Shown piece by piece: positions 45,731 to 56,190 of a stretch of DNA of 64,000 nt. Source of the stretch: Rhizobium leguminosarum (lineage in GTDB: Bacteria; Pseudomonadota; Alphaproteobacteria; Rhizobiales; Rhizobiaceae); the NCBI RefSeq assembly GCF_017876795.1, contig NZ_JAGIOR010000005.1, forward strand, positions 62,001 to 126,000. The letters are read 5' to 3'. The notes beneath the pieces are model-generated. The model worked only from the letters and a program-made list of their open reading frames with translations, was not told the DNA's origin and did no database searches. Each line of letters starts with the position of its first letter. Position 1 is the first letter of the stretch. The position numbers and the translations under genes were made by a program.

Positions 45731-47074
45731 TTATGAGAAGCTGACGCGGATTTTTATGGACGGATGTGCGGTCGGGTAATATCGTCGGCCTTTTTCGACG
45801 TCGCTCAGCAACCGTGGCCGCAACCCGGCCTTGTGCATGGTCAGCGCCAAGGCGATGCAGAACTGCACCAATTCCAGCCATACCAGGTGGTAGCCAATGC
45901 AGACGTGTGGGCCGGTACCGAACTGCAGCATGTCCACCGACCGGATCGGCTCCGTGCGTTGCAGCCACCGCTCCAGGCGGAACTGATCAGGGGCCTCGTG
46001 CAGCAGCTCCGAGGTTGAGAAATGCAGCAGCGGGATGCACAGATCGGTGGCTGCGGGAATGCGCCGTTGGCCGAGTTGCAGGTCCTGCAGCGCGCGACGC
46101 GGCAGGAGCGTGACCGCCGGATGCACGCGCAGCGTCTCACGGAACAGCGCTTCGGCGACCGGAAACTGCGCCAGGTCCGCGTGCCGGGTCGGCACCGCGC
46201 CCATGTGTAGCGCCTCTTCAACCAGGACGTCCCACAACCCAGGCTCCCGCGCCAGCTCGATCACCATCCAGGCCATCGTCGAGGCGGTGGTCTCGTGACC
46301 GCCAAGCAGCAGCAAGCGGATATTGGCGACCAGGACGTCATCGGAGGGCGCATCGTTGCTGCGATCGGAGGCGCTCACCATGTCGTTGATCAGCCCGGTG
46401 CGCGCGGCATGCGCGCGCGCGTCGCGGACGAACTGACGCAACTGCGTGTCGACCCAGTCGCGTGCGGCGCGGCCGCGTCGCAAGGGCAGTCCGGGCAGGT
46501 CGATCGGGGGCGCGACGATCAACTGCAGCAGTTGCCGGTACTTGCGATGCCATCCCGGCAGGTCCTGCGCGGGGATTCCCATTAGGCTGAAGATGAGCTT
46601 GAGCATCAGGTCACCGGTTTCTCGCAGGATGGTCACCTCCCCGAGGTCGCGCCACGCCTGCACCCGCGCCTGGATGACGGACGCGAACAGGTCGCCGATG
46701 CCGGCATGGGTCAGCCCCTTGGGCAGGAACGCCGCCTTGATCGCATCGCGCGCCTGCCGGTGCGCGATGCCGTCCTGCGCGACCAATGTTCCGCCAAACA
46801 AATCGGGCGCGATCTCTTCGATCAGCGCCGAGGACACGTCCTTGTGCCGGAGTAATGCGAACGCATCCGGATCCACGCAGGTCATCATATATCCGGCAGG
46901 GCCGAAATTCATCCAGAAGTGGCTGCCCAGCGTCCGTTCCGCGTGCCGCAGCAGGCGTGGCAGGTCGCAGACGATGGCGGGAAGATGTCCGACCAGGGGG
47001 AAAGCACCGGGCAAGACCGGAATGTCGTACCGCAGCCGATGCCGACGGTTCAGCGGGTTGAGCAGCATGTCCAT
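45731..47074 (-). CDS. cyp117: Cytochrome P450 CYP117 (ent-kaurene oxidase)
   Basis: 447-residue P450. Heme Cys in LQFGTGPHVCIGYH, I-helix LLLLGGHETTAS and the E-R pair in FRETLRVHP. In rhizobia CYP117 oxidises ent-kaurene to ent-kaurenoic acid. ATG at 47072-47074, two bases after the SDR stop, behind GGGAGG; the frame is open further upstream only inside the SDR gene. Soluble, without membrane anchor. Confidence 0.94.
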   Translation of the reverse strand: MDMLLNPLNRRHRLRYDIPVLPGAFPLVGHLPAIVCDLPRLLRHAERTLGSHFWMNFGPAGYMMTCVDPDAFALLRHKDVSSALIEEIAPDLFGGTLVAQDGIAHRQARDAIKAAFLPKGLTHAGIGDLFASVIQARVQAWRDLGEVTILRETGDLMLKLIFSLMGIPAQDLPGWHRKYRQLLQLIVAPPIDLPGLPLRRGRAARDWVDTQLRQFVRDARAHAARTGLINDMVSASDRSNDAPSDDVLVANIRLLLLGGHETTASTMAWMVIELAREPGLWDVLVEEALHMGAVPTRHADLAQFPVAEALFRETLRVHPAVTLLPRRALQDLQLGQRRIPAATDLCIPLLHFSTSELLHEAPDQFRLERWLQRTEPIRSVDMLQFGTGPHVCIGYHLVWLELVQFCIALALTMHKAGLRPRLLSDVEKGRRYYPTAHPSIKIRVSFS

Positions 47075-47076
47075 TA

Positions 47077-47910
47077 TCAGCGCGCCTCCCTGGCGGTGTC
47101 GCCGGCAGGCCGCGCGGCGCGGCTGTTGCCACCATCGGCGTATGTCGGCACATGCGCTAGCATGCCACCGTCGATGCACATGACCTGGCCGGTGATGAAC
47201 GCAGCATCGTCAGAGAGCAGGAACGCCACCAGCGCGGCCACGTCCTCGGGGCGGCCGACGCGCGGCAGGAGCTGGTGCCGGCGCAGATGCCGCTGCATGC
47301 CCTCGTCCAGCTTGGCGAGGAGACGCTCGGTCATGATGAGACCCGGCGCAACCGCATTGCAGCGGATCTGCACGTGACCGTACTGAGTGGCGAGCGACGC
47401 CGACAGCATGTTCATCGCCGCCTTCGAAGCGGCATATGATGTCAGCGCGGTGTCACCGCTGAGCCCCTGGCACGATGACATGTTCACGATCGCGCCGCCG
47501 CCGCGGGCGATCATCCGCGGGATGGCCTGCCGGCAGCAGAGCAGCGTGCCGCGCAGATTGGTCGCCAAGGTCTGATCCCAGACCGTCAGGTCCAGGTCCA
47601 GGATAGCGCGGTCGCGCGGGGTCAGATGCATGGCGCTCGCGTTGTTCACCAGCAGGTCGATCCCACCGAAGTGCCGCTCCGCGGTCTCGAACAACGCTGC
47701 GACCGCCTGCGCGTCGGCAATATCCATGGCCATTGCAAGCGCGTCGCCCGCTTCGGCCACGATTTGCGCCGTGCAGGCGGTGGCTACCGAACTGTCAATA
47801 TCGGCCACCACTACTCTGCCGCCCTCGCGCGCGACGGCGAGAGCGCATGCCTTGCCAATGCCGGCGCCGGCGCCGGTCACCACGGCCACCTTGCCTTCAA
47901 ACCGTCCCAT
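47077..47910 (-). CDS. Short-chain dehydrogenase/reductase of gibberellin biosynthesis
   Basis: 277 residues. NAD(P)-binding VVTGAGAGIGKACALAV, the NNAS motif in LLVNNASAMHL, and catalytic Ser-Tyr-Lys in NMSSCQGL and LTSYAASKAAMN. In rhizobia this SDR acts with CYP114 and ferredoxin in forming GA9-type intermediates (oxidation of GA12-aldehyde or GA12). ATG at 47910 after GGAGGACACA. It overlaps the ferredoxin gene by 14 bases. Confidence 0.93.
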   Translation of the reverse strand: MGRFEGKVAVVTGAGAGIGKACALAVAREGGRVVVADIDSSVATACTAQIVAEAGDALAMAMDIADAQAVAALFETAERHFGGIDLLVNNASAMHLTPRDRAILDLDLTVWDQTLATNLRGTLLCCRQAIPRMIARGGGAIVNMSSCQGLSGDTALTSYAASKAAMNMLSASLATQYGHVQIRCNAVAPGLIMTERLLAKLDEGMQRHLRRHQLLPRVGRPEDVAALVAFLLSDDAAFITGQVMCIDGGMLAHVPTYADGGNSRAARPAGDTAREAR

Positions 47911-48205
47911 TGTGTCCTCCTGGATTGCATTGTCCTTTCGCGGCATGCCGCTCCGCATTCGCCGAAATAGGCGCATGGTCGGCGCTGGCGCGCTCGTCAT
48001 CGCCGGCGTTGCTGTCGATGACCCGAATGGCGGCGACGGGGCACTGGCCGGCCGCGAGCCGCACGGCGGCGTGCAGCGCCTGCGGGACCGTCGCCACGAG
48101 CACTTCGGCCACGCCGTCCGCTTCGCGCTGGCGAAAGGTGCCCGGCAGCGTGAGCACGCACTGCCCGGTGGTTCCGCACAGGTCCTGGTCGACTACGACG
48201 CGCAT
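47897..48205 (-). CDS. fd: 3Fe-4S-type ferredoxin of gibberellin biosynthesis
   Basis: 102 residues. Cluster-binding Cys in [13 protein letters not shown] and [12 protein letters not shown]; the middle Cys of a 4Fe-4S site is missing, as in P450-partner 3Fe-4S ferredoxins. It delivers electrons to CYP114 and is known to be needed for its ring contraction. The C-terminal tail of about 30 residues runs past the usual domain. The gene overlaps both cyp114 (13 bases) and the SDR. Confidence 0.9.
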   Translation of the reverse strand: MRVVVDQDLCGTTGQCVLTLPGTFRQREADGVAEVLVATVPQALHAAVRLAAGQCPVAAIRVIDSNAGDDERASADHAPISANAERHAAKGQCNPGGHNGTV

Positions 48206-49497
48206 CTCAGCCTCGCCTGCGCGTGCAGCCGCACCGGCAGCGCGCGGAACGTCCTAAGGAACCCGGAGGGCTCCCGGGTCGGCTGCTCGGCCAATGCCAG
48301 TGTTGGGAAGCGCGCCTGGATCCGCGGCAGGCTTTCGGCCAGCTGTACCCGGGCTAGTTGCGCGCCGAGGCAGAAGTGAATGCCGTGGCCGAAGCTCAGC
48401 ATGATTTTCCCGTCGGTCGACATGCCTGGACTGGTGCCGTAGAACCGCGCGGGATCGAAGCGGTCGGGATCGGCGAAGGCGGCCGGATCGCGATTGCCGG
48501 CCGCGATCAGCACGCGCACGTCCGCGTTCTTCGGGATCACCACGCCGCCCAGTTCAATGTCGCGCTGGGCGATACGCGGTATGGAGCTGAACATAGCGGG
48601 CGCTTCGCAGCGCAGGACTTCTTCGACGAATGCCTTCACCCCCGCCGCATCTCCCTGCAACCAGTGTCGCAGTTCGGGATACGCCAGCATCGCCAGGACC
48701 GCATGGTCGATGGTCGCAGCAGTGGTGGTGAAGCCGCCCAGCAGCATGCCCCACAACATGCTGATCAACTCCGCATCCGACAGCGTGTCGGCATCGTCGT
48801 CGTGTGCCCCGACCAGCATCGACACGATGTCGTGGCGGGGATTGGTGCGCTTGCGCTGTATGAGGTCGCCGAAGTAGGCCTGCACCCTGGCGCTGGCCGC
48901 ATCGGCCGCGGCGAGTTGGGGACCGCTGGCGTGCGGGCTCAGACCTTCCAGAATGGCGCCGATGCCGCCGGCGAGCCCGAACATGTCGTCCCGCGGCATG
49001 CCGAACAGTTCGGCGAAGACTAGCATGGGCAAGGCCAGCGCGAACTCCCGATGCAGATCCACCGCCTCCCCGCGCTCAAGCGCGGGCGCCATGCCATCCA
49101 GGCACGCTGCGACGATGCGCGCGATGCTCGGCCGCAGATCGTCGATCTGGCGCACGGTGAAATCGCGCGAGATCAGCCGGCGCAGACGCGTATGCGTCGG
49201 TGCTTCCTTCATCGCCAAAGTGGACGCCAGCAGATTGAACGACAGGCTGGTCGCCGCACGCGGGAAATAGCGCGCAAGTTCGCCCGGCCCCGGCCCCCGA
49301 AAGGCATCGCCCGTGGCCTTCAGCACCCAGTAGACGTCAGCGTGGCGGCTCAACAGAAAGAGGCCCGACGCCGCGCGATGCACCGGATCATGCTCGCGCA
49401 ACCACGTCATGAACGGATACGGGTCATTGGTGCAGGCTGGCGACGCGAGTTCGGCGAAGGCGTCTTGACATGCTGCCGTGATTTCTTGCTTGTTCAT
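48193..49497 (-). CDS. cyp114: Cytochrome P450 CYP114
   Basis: 434-residue P450. Heme ligand in [18 protein letters not shown]-helix [14 protein letters not shown] and E-R pair in [13 protein letters not shown]114 with ferredoxin carries out the ring-contraction step from ent-kaurenoic acid to GA12-aldehyde in rhizobia. Start at [10 protein letters not shown] (49497), behind AAAAGG; an upstream in-frame ATG at 49614 would reach into cyp112. 94 bases after cyp112. Confidence 0.93.
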   Translation of the reverse strand: MNKQEITAACQDAFAELASPACTNDPYPFMTWLREHDPVHRAASGLFLLSRHADVYWVLKATGDAFRGPGPGELARYFPRAATSLSFNLLASTLAMKEAPTHTRLRRLISRDFTVRQIDDLRPSIARIVAACLDGMAPALERGEAVDLHREFALALPMLVFAELFGMPRDDMFGLAGGIGAILEGLSPHASGPQLAAADAASARVQAYFGDLIQRKRTNPRHDIVSMLVGAHDDDADTLSDAELISMLWGMLLGGFTTTAATIDHAVLAMLAYPELRHWLQGDAAGVKAFVEEVLRCEAPAMFSSIPRIAQRDIELGGVVIPKNADVRVLIAAGNRDPAAFADPDRFDPARFYGTSPGMSTDGKIMLSFGHGIHFCLGAQLARVQLAESLPRIQARFPTLALAEQPTREPSGFLRTFRALPVRLHAQARLRCAS

Positions 49498-49591
49498 CTT
49501 GGTTACCTTTTGGCCGGCTGATATGACCGGTGCGCATCGGGCGCGCCGGCAAATTGCGGATAAGATCGCGATTCCCGGCGGCGTCCGCTCA

Positions 49592-50794
49592 TCACCAGAG
49601 CACCGGGAACTCATCGAACCCGCCGGTGATGATCTCCCTGCGCAGCTTCAGTTCTTCGGGAGTCACGGCCAGGCGCAACGCGGGAAAACGCTGGAAGACC
49701 GAACCGAATACCACCTTGAGTTCCAGCCTAGCCACCGCCATGCCGATGCAGTAGTGGGGGCCGTAGGAGAACGCCAGGTGCGGGTTTTCGTCGCGTTCGA
49801 TGTCGAAGACTTCTGGGTGCTCGAAATGGCGTGGATCGAACGACGTCGCCGGCAGGCCGACCAGCACCTTGCTCTCCGCGGGAATATGCACGCCCGCGAT
49901 GGTCACGTCGGTCCTTGGATAGCGCATGATGCCGTCCCAGCCGGCGCCCGGCGGGTACAAGCGCAGGATTTCCTCCACTGCCTTGTCCACCAAAGATGGA
50001 TCGCCGACCAGACGTTCGCGCTGTTGCGGATGGCGGAACATGGCCAGCAGGCCGAATTCGATCTGCGCGACGGTGCTCTCGTGCCCCGCCACCAGCATGC
50101 CCGCTGCCAGGCCGATCGCCTCTTCCTCGGTCGCCTTGCCCTGGTCGACCGCCGCGAGCAGATCCGTCAGCAGGTTATCGCCCGGAGCCTGGCGTTTGTC
50201 TTGCATCTTGCCGCGAATGTAGGCGCGCAATTTTTCCCACGCCAGGCGCGCCGCGCTACGAAGGCCGCTTTCATGCTGGTGCGTCATCACCTCGTCGGAC
50301 AGCCCGGCGAAAAAGGCGTGATCATCGTAGGGCACGCCCATCAATGCGCTGATGACGATGGCCGGAAGTGGAAAGGAGAGGTGACGGCGCAGGTCGGCGG
50401 GCTGGGTCTGGGCCGCCAGCGTGTCGAACAACTGCGCGGCGATCGTCTCGACCTGCTGGGCGAGCAGCTTCACCCTGCGGTTGCTGAAGGCCGGCGCCAC
50501 GACCGTGCGTAACCGGGCATGCTCGCTGCCCTCGTGCGAGCCCAGCCACCCCGGCGAACCGAGAATCACCGTAGCCGGGGTGAATGCCGCCGGCGGCATT
50601 CCCGAGGGCCGGAACGCCGCGTCGGACAGTACGGCCTTAGCTTCGTCGTAGCCTGTCACCCACCAGCCTTCGTGCCCGGACGGGAAGCGCACGCGGTGGA
50701 TCGGACCGTTGGCGCGTAACGCCAACATCTCGGGCGAGGGCACGATGTGATTGATGCGCCACATCGGCAGCGTCGGCAAGGATTGTTCGGACAT
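49592..50794 (-). CDS. cyp112: Cytochrome P450 CYP112
   Basis: 400-residue P450. Heme ligand in [18 protein letters not shown]-helix [13 protein letters not shown] and E-R pair in [13 protein letters not shown]112 oxidises GA12 to GA9 in rhizobia. First gene of the operon here: the cyp115 gene that some strains have upstream is absent, and the sequence turns into a truncated TlpA-like gene within about 60 bases of the start. ATG at 50794. Confidence 0.94.
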   Translation of the reverse strand: MSEQSLPTLPMWRINHIVPSPEMLALRANGPIHRVRFPSGHEGWWVTGYDEAKAVLSDAAFRPSGMPPAAFTPATVILGSPGWLGSHEGSEHARLRTVVAPAFSNRRVKLLAQQVETIAAQLFDTLAAQTQPADLRRHLSFPLPAIVISALMGVPYDDHAFFAGLSDEVMTHQHESGLRSAARLAWEKLRAYIRGKMQDKRQAPGDNLLTDLLAAVDQGKATEEEAIGLAAGMLVAGHESTVAQIEFGLLAMFRHPQQRERLVGDPSLVDKAVEEILRLYPPGAGWDGIMRYPRTDVTIAGVHIPAESKVLVGLPATSFDPRHFEHPEVFDIERDENPHLAFSYGPHYCIGMAVARLELKVVFGSVFQRFPALRLAVTPEELKLRREIITGGFDEFPVLW

Positions 50795-50854
50795 GGTCGG
50801 ACGTCACTCTCTAAAGAATGAAAGCGCGGAAGGTGACCGGCAGGCGCTGCGGAC

Positions 50855-51002
50855 AGGGCATCGCCGTCTCACACGGTTTGCACCAAATGGCCCAAAATTC
50901 GAGGATATATACCTTGCCGGAGTGGAAGTGCGTGAGCGGCTCGCCACGCACCCAGGTCGACACTTTAAGCGAATTGGCCCGGGACTTCAGATGCAACGAC
51001 AA
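50855..51002 (-). pseudogene. TlpA-like redoxin, 5' fragment
   Basis: Minus strand reads NSLKVSTWVRGEPLTHFHSG, KVYILEFWAIWCKPCETAMP, then foreign sequence. The WCKPC active site is kept but the rest of the thioredoxin fold is missing. It ends where the gibberellin operon begins, so that operon's arrival probably truncated it. Related to the genes at 23818 and 35546. Confidence 0.7.
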
Positions 51003-51057
51003 TGTTTATCTCCCTAGTTGGTAGTTCGCGTGATTTAATGCACCTAAAATTCCCCGC

Positions 51058-51270
51058 CCGCTGGAAGCTGCTGTCGTTCTCGATCGAGCTCGGATGCTAA
51101 TGCTCATAGGTCAGCGGAACTTTCAGTCGTTGCGATCGTGCGGTGCCTCACCATCAGTTCCTTTGGCTAAGCAGACGGACGGCGGACAACATTGTTGTAA
51201 TCGTCTATCTGAACGACTTGTGTTGAATTTCCATGGAGGTCGCAGGGAGCGTCTATGGAGAGATGTGGTT
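51058..51270 (+). repeat. Dispersed repeat A (copy 2)
   Basis: Matches 28834-29050 over about 210 bases with scattered differences and small gaps. It is followed directly by an IS3 3' end, whereas copy 1 is followed by an IS3 5' end. Function unknown; probably part of an older element. Confidence 0.8.
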
Positions 51271-51425
51271 CAGTTTGTCTGAAAGTTCCGGGCGTTTCGC
51301 TAAGTGAACTTCCGCCTCGATTACGCTACCATCATCATCGGCACCAGCGCGTTGAAGTAAGCCTGATCCGGCGTCTGCCGGTCAAGGGATGAATGTGGGC
51401 GTTTGCTGTTGTACAACGAGGCAAC
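51271..51425 (-). mobile_element. IS3-family 3' end remnant
   Basis: Contains the terminus TGTCTGAAAGTTCCGGGCGT and, on the minus strand, the end of orfB (SSLDRQTPDQAYFNALVP). Closely matches the 3' end of the IS3 copy at 54421. The rest is missing. Confidence 0.75.
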
Positions 51426-52083
51426 AGAACACTCACGGGACGGAAGTTCGCGAGCTTTTATATCCGTGGCATCCTTGGTATGGGCGGCACGTTCATATCC
51501 ATGAGGTGCTCGCGAAGGGCGTTGTTGCGTGGATCACCCGGCGACTGATATTGAGCGCGCGCGCGCGCGGTGGTTTTCAGTCTCCTGATCCGGATTTCGA
51601 CGATGCCGCACAAGTTCAATGCCGATCGGCGGGACAAGATTGCCAAGCAGAGATATCAGGTGATGAATTGGCCGGCATATAATGAAAGCATGCGTCAACG
51701 CGGTGACTTGACCATCTGGGTGAGGATGAGGCCTTGTCTTTATGGACGGCCCGGAGGCGGACATCGCGGGGTGGTCAGCCGAAATTCTCGGTGGCGCGAT
51801 TGCGTTGTGTTTGACGCTGCGCATCGTCTACTGGCTGGCGCTACGCCAGACCCAAGGCTTGATGCGCAGTGTCGCGGCGCTGATGGGGTTGGATATTGCC
51901 GTGCCTGACTTCTCTACCCTGTCTCGCCGGAGCAAAGGGCTGGCGTTGCCGTCCCCGAGCCACAACATCAGGTCCGGTCGATCTGATTGTCGACATCACC
52001 GGCTTGAAGGTCTTCGGCGAGGGCGAGTGGCTGGAAACAAGCACAAAACCAAGGCCAAACGCAAAAGATGGTGCAAACTGCAC

Positions 52084-53380
52084 GGGACTGTCAGGAATTC
52101 TGTGCGTGAGGCCGGTTCGTCATTGATTGAAGAACCGTTCGCCGAAGACGACGGCGAATTGGGTTTTGGCCTCGAACCATTCGCAGGGCGGACGTTTCCA
52201 GTCTTCGGCCGCGTGGTTCAAAACTAAGTATAACAGCTTCATGGCGGCATCGTGACTGGGGAAATGGTCACGCGAGCGGACGGCCCGCCGGAGTTTAGAG
52301 TTCAGCGCTTCGATGGCGTTGGTCGTGTAGATGATCCGACGCACGCCTTCGGGAAAGGCGAAGAAGGGAATGACGTGTTCCCAGTTGCGCCGCCAGCTCT
52401 GAGCGATGGCAGGATATTTTTGACCCCAGTATCCGGTTTCGAACGCCTCAAGCGCCTTCATTCCGGCCTCTGCGTCCTTGGCGCGGTAGATTGCCCGCAG
52501 CGCCGGGACGACCGGCTTTCGATCTTTCCAGGACACGAATTCGAGCGAATGGCGGATGAGATGCACGATGCAGGTCTGGACGATCGTCTGCGGGAAAGCA
52601 GCGGTGATCGCCTCTGGAAAGCCTTTCAGCCCGTCGACGACGGCAATCAGGATATCCTGGCAGCCCCGGTTCTTCAGCTCGTTCATCACCCGCAGCCAGA
52701 ACTTCGCGCCTTCCGTCTGCTCGATCCACAGGCCGAGGATTTCCTTGGTACCGTCCGCCAGAACGGCAAGCGCGATATAGACGGCCTTGTTGCGGACGAA
52801 GCCCTCATCCCTGATCTTGACCCGGATTGCATCGAAGAACACGAGCGGATAGCAAAGCTCGAGCGGCCGGTTCTGCCATTCCCCAACTTCCTCGAGAACA
52901 GCATTGGTGACCGCAGAGACCAGATCCGGCGACACCTCGATGCCATAGATTTCTTCGATATGACCCTGGATCTCCCGCACCGTCAGGCCGCGCGCATACA
53001 TCGAGATGATCTTGTGATCAAAGTCCGGGAAGCGACGCTGGTATTTCGCGATCAGCTTCGGATCGAAGGTCCCGGCCCGGTCGCGCGGGATCGACAGCGT
53101 CATCTTCGACATACCTGTCAGCACCGTCTTCTTCGAAGAACCGTTGCGGCGATTGGCATTGCCCTCCGCCTGTTCGTCATCGAGATGCTCGTCCAACTCG
53201 GCATGGAGAATGCGCTCCGAAAGCGCCTTCCTCAGATCGTCGAGCAAGCCATCCTTGCTGAACACCTCAGACGGATCGCGCCCAGCCAAAAGCTGGTCCA
53301 GAAGTTCCTTGTCGATAGCCATGTGATGATTCTCTCCTTTCCATCATCATGGCCTCACGCACAGAATTCCTGACAGTCCC
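52084..53380 (-). mobile_element. Complete IS256-family element
   Basis: Inverted repeats GGGACTGTCAGGAATTCTGT (left) and its complement at the right end (53361-53380). The flanks carry AACTGCA on both sides (before 52084 and from 53381), a 7-base match consistent with the 8-9 bp duplication of IS256 with one change. It has landed inside a decayed IS5 transposase gene. Confidence 0.9.
52120..53322 (-). CDS. IS256-family transposase
   Basis: 400-residue Mutator-type DDE transposase. First Asp in YPLVFFDAIRVKIRDEG, second in QDILIAVVDGLKGFP, and Glu in YTTNAIEALNSKLRR. Start MAIDKELLDQ at 53322 with a good upstream ribosome site. Normal length and intact. A 5' fragment of a sister copy is at 30621-30710. 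The long plus-strand frame opposite it is a shadow. Confidence 0.93.
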   Translation of the reverse strand: MAIDKELLDQLLAGRDPSEVFSKDGLLDDLRKALSERILHAELDEHLDDEQAEGNANRRNGSSKKTVLTGMSKMTLSIPRDRAGTFDPKLIAKYQRRFPDFDHKIISMYARGLTVREIQGHIEEIYGIEVSPDLVSAVTNAVLEEVGEWQNRPLELCYPLVFFDAIRVKIRDEGFVRNKAVYIALAVLADGTKEILGLWIEQTEGAKFWLRVMNELKNRGCQDILIAVVDGLKGFPEAITAAFPQTIVQTCIVHLIRHSLEFVSWKDRKPVVPALRAIYRAKDAEAGMKALEAFETGYWGQKYPAIAQSWRRNWEHVIPFFAFPEGVRRIIYTTNAIEALNSKLRRAVRSRDHFPSHDAAMKLLYLVLNHAAEDWKRPPCEWFEAKTQFAVVFGERFFNQ

Positions 53381-53859
53381 AACTGCAACTTGGTCTCAAT
53401 CTTGTCAGTGGTGAGATTGTTTGTTCCGATCTGACCGTGGATGATGTCGGTGATCCGACAGCGTTACCAGGACTTCTGGACCAGATCCGTGGCCCCGTCG
53501 AGAAGTTCATTGCTGACGGCGCCTGTGATGGAACGTCTACTCGAGATCTTCTGGCGACACGCTTTGGTAAGATCTTGGAGGTCCCTATCCCACCTCCCAA
53601 GACTGCCGTTGCCAGCCCTCAGTCGCTGCTGGTTCCATCTGTCCGCGATCGCCATATTGCAGAAATCCAGACCAAAGGGCGGGTGGCATGCAGAAATCCA
53701 CCGGCTACAACAAGTGCAGTCGAGCCGAGAGCCAGATGGACCGATGGAAGGCTATGATCGGGCCCAAACTCAAAGCGCGACATTTTGACAATCAGAAGAC
53801 TGAAACAAAGACTGGCGTCCGTGTCCTAAGCGAATGGCAGAACTTGGCCGGCCCAAGTT

Positions 53860-54400
53860 CGAGCGCGTTGCATGAAAATGCAGTGGAGAGGTTGCAAATC
53901 GGCTGACGTCGCCGACCTCTGTGGCGAATGTGCGGCGACAATCAGATCGACCCCGCGCAGGATCTGCAGCGCTCGGACGACCGGCGCGAGAGACCAATTC
54001 GGGACGAATTCCTCGATGACCTTCTCCAATCGTTCCACCCGCTCTTTCGAGACGCGCACTGCCTCGACCATCTCCTGCAAGGCGATCTGATGCGCCGATG
54101 ATCGAACTGTTGCTCCTGCAGCCAGCGCAAATATCGCATCGTCCAGCCCTTCTTGCGTGGATAAATGCGGCTATGCTTGAGCATGAAGGCGCTGACCTGT
54201 TGCCGGTGAACCCGGGCGTCTCGACGGCCGACGCCCGCGCACGCACGAGATCTCGCATAGCCTCGTGACCTTCGTCCGGAACCCAAACCGATGCGAGCTC
54301 GCCGGCTCTCATAGCCGGGCGAGCGCAAGCGCATCTCGGCGGTTCGTCTTAACCCTGTCGCCCCGCCTATGCGCGGCAATTACGCCGCAAGAAACCGTCG
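53860..54400 (-). pseudogene. IS110-family transposase fragment, frameshifted
   Basis: Minus strand pieces: RVHRQQVSAFMLKHSRIYPR, GWTMRYLRWLQEQQFDH and, in another frame, MVEAVRVSKERVERLEKVIE then VRALQILRGVDLIVA. These are the middle region of IS110-type (RuvC-like DEDD) transposases. At least one frameshift; both ends missing. Confidence 0.7.
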
Positions 54401-54466
54401 CATCGAGAGGTGGCTCGGTTTGTCTGAACAGTTCCGGGCGTTTTGCTAAGTGGATTTCCGCCTCGA

Positions 54467-55296
54467 TTATGCCGCCACCATCATTGGCGTCAGCGCGTTG
54501 AAGTAAGCCTGATCCGGCGTCTGCCGGTCAAGGGATGAATGTGGGCGTCGGGTATTGTAAAAGGTCAGATAGCGGCCGATGCCAGCGCGGGCCTCGGACA
54601 CAGTCTTGTAGGCATGGAGATAGACCTCCTCGTATTTGATCGACCGCCAGAGCCGCTCGACGAAGACGTTGTCGCGCCATGCACCCTTTCCATCCATCGA
54701 GATTTCAATCCCGGCCTTCTTCAGCACCGCCGTGAAGTCGATGGAAGTGAACTGCGATCCCTGGTCGGTATTGAATATCTCTGGCCTGCCATATCGGCAA
54801 AGAGCTTCCTCGACCGCCTCGATACAAAAGGCCGTCTCCATCGTGATCGACAGCCGCCATGATAGAACCCGGCGACTGCACCAATCGACGACGGCGCAGA
54901 GATAGACGAAGCCCCGCGCCATGGGACGTAGCTGATGTCCATTGCCCAAACCTGGTTGGGTCTGGTGACCGCCAGCTTCCTGAGCAGATACGGATAGACC
55001 TTGTGGCCAGGTGCCGGTTTAGACGTGTTGGGACGGCGGTAAATCGCCTCAATGCCCATCTTCTTCATCAGCGTCGCGACGTGAAGCCGCCCTGTCTGAA
55101 GCCCTTCCGCCTTCAAAAGCCCCTGCAACATCCGGCTTCCGGCAAACGGGTAATCGAGATGCAGTTCATCGATCCGCCGCATCAGGGTCAGATCGCCATC
55201 TGACACAGGACGCGGCGAATAATAGACGCTGCCACGACTGAAGCCGAGAAGCTTCGCCTGGCGGACAACGGACAGTTTATGCTCGCGGTTGATCAT
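54467..55296 (-). pseudogene. IS3 OrfB, one-base deletion
   Basis: DDE integrase-type OrfB. The first part runs MINREHKLSVVRQAKLLGFS to VWAMDISYVP (first catalytic Asp), and the second, in another frame, from MARGFVYLCAVVDWCSRRVL through FNTDQGSQFTS (second Asp) and DNVFVERLWRSIKYEE (Glu). The reading shows CCATGGCGCGG near 54930 where an extra A would restore one frame (VPMARGF). Otherwise the gene is well kept, so the lesion is recent. Confidence 0.85.
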
Positions 55297-55625
55297 TTCT
55301 TTCCGCTCAGCAGTCCGGCTTTGCCGAGCGCACCGGATAAAAAATCATTCTCCAGTGTCAGCTCCCCAATCTTGGCGTGCAGGGTTTTAACATCGACGGT
55401 CGGAGCCGCCGGTTCCGCTTTGGCGTCATCGCCGAAAATGCCCGTCGCTCCATCAAGGAGCTGGTCTTTCCACTGCTTGATCTGATTGGCGTGCACGTCG
55501 AACTGCTGGGACAATTCCACCAGCGTCTGTTCACCCCTAATGGCGGCAAGCGCCACCTTCGCCTTGAAAGCCGGGCTATGGTTCCGGCGCGGTCGTCTCG
55601 TCATGGTATCTCCTGTTCCCGGCAT
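55293..55625 (-). CDS. IS3 OrfA
   Basis: 110 residues: NHSPAFKAKVALAAIRGEQT, HTH region LVELSQQFDVHANQIKQWKD, then a coiled coil (VKTLHAKIGELTLENDFLSG). Overlaps the start of orfB, as in programmed-frameshift IS3 elements. The true start may be the ATG eight codons in (MTRRPRRN). Confidence 0.88.
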   Translation of the reverse strand: MPGTGDTMTRRPRRNHSPAFKAKVALAAIRGEQTLVELSQQFDVHANQIKQWKDQLLDGATGIFGDDAKAEPAAPTVDVKTLHAKIGELTLENDFLSGALGKAGLLSGKK

Positions 55626-55689
55626 CTAAGCCGAAGTCAGGCAGAAATTCCACTTATCCGTGCTGTCCAAATTTCCCGAGCCAGCTCTT

Positions 55690-56190
55690 CGTGACATCTG
55701 GCATCTGGATGAGGTCGTGATTGCCATCGGCGGGCGAACACATTGGCTTTGGCGTGCCGTCGACCAAGATGTTATGTTCTCGACGAGTTCGTTCAAGCCC
55801 GTCGCGATACCCAAGCCGCCAGGCGATTGCTGATCCGGCTGCTGAAGAAACAAGGTCTCGCACCCAAGCGCATCATCACCGACAAACTGCGCTCATATTC
55901 TGCGGCCAAGCGCGACGTCATGCCAGCCGTCGAGCACCGATCCAACAAGGGATTGAACAATCGAGCGGAGAACTCGCATCTACCTTTGCGAAAACGAGAG
56001 CGACTGATGCAGGGCTTCCGATCGCTTGGAGGTCTGCAGCGGTTCATCAGCATATTCTCAACGCTGCGAAATCTCTTCGTCCCACCAAGCTCCAAAAACT
56101 CAGCGCTGGCCACCCATATCCACCGCCTCAAGGCCATGGCGGAATGCATAGCCGTGATTGGAATGCGGGCCTAAATTAGGTCCCGCTGCT
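55690..56190 (+). pseudogene. IS6-family transposase, C-terminal part
   Basis: Plus strand pieces: VIAIGGRTHWLWRAVDQDVM, then FVQARRDTQAARRLLIRLLK, RIITDKLRSYSAAKRDVMP and KGLNNRAENSHLPLRKRER to a stop at 56174. Contains the second Asp and Glu of the DDE triad; the N-terminal HTH is missing, and a frameshift lies near 55780. Confidence 0.75.

Larger units (their letters stand above)
51603..53840 (+). pseudogene. IS5-family transposase, frameshifted and split by IS256
   Basis: The gene starts MPHKFNADRRDKIAKQRYQV. At about 51720 one base is missing (GTGAGGATGAG where relatives have a Ser codon), and the frame then changes several times (LRQTQGLMRSVAALMGLDIA, DFSTLSRRSKGLALPSP). IS256 interrupts at 52084. 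The remainder continues after 53380 with LNLVSGEIVCSDLTVDDVGD, FIADGACDGTSTRDL and RWKAMIGPKLKARHFDNQ. A distant relative of the IS5 copies above. Inactive. Confidence 0.8.
54421..55672 (-). mobile_element. IS3-family element, full length but defective
   Basis: Left terminus TGTCTGAACAGTTCCGGGCG. Right end, read inward, ATTTGGACAGCACGGATAAG. Both are found as solo remnants elsewhere in the window. orfA is intact, orfB has a one-base deletion. Confidence 0.85.

Noticed and set aside
49478..50512. 344-codon open frame on the plus strand
   Set aside because: Antisense to cyp112; biased, His/Arg/Gln-rich composition without domain features.
50795..51060. cyp115 remnant upstream of cyp112
   Set aside because: The sequence there encodes a TlpA-like redoxin fragment on the minus strand; no P450 motif is present.
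52252..53373. 373-codon open frame on the plus strand
   Set aside because: Antisense to the IS256 transposase, which has the full DDE set.
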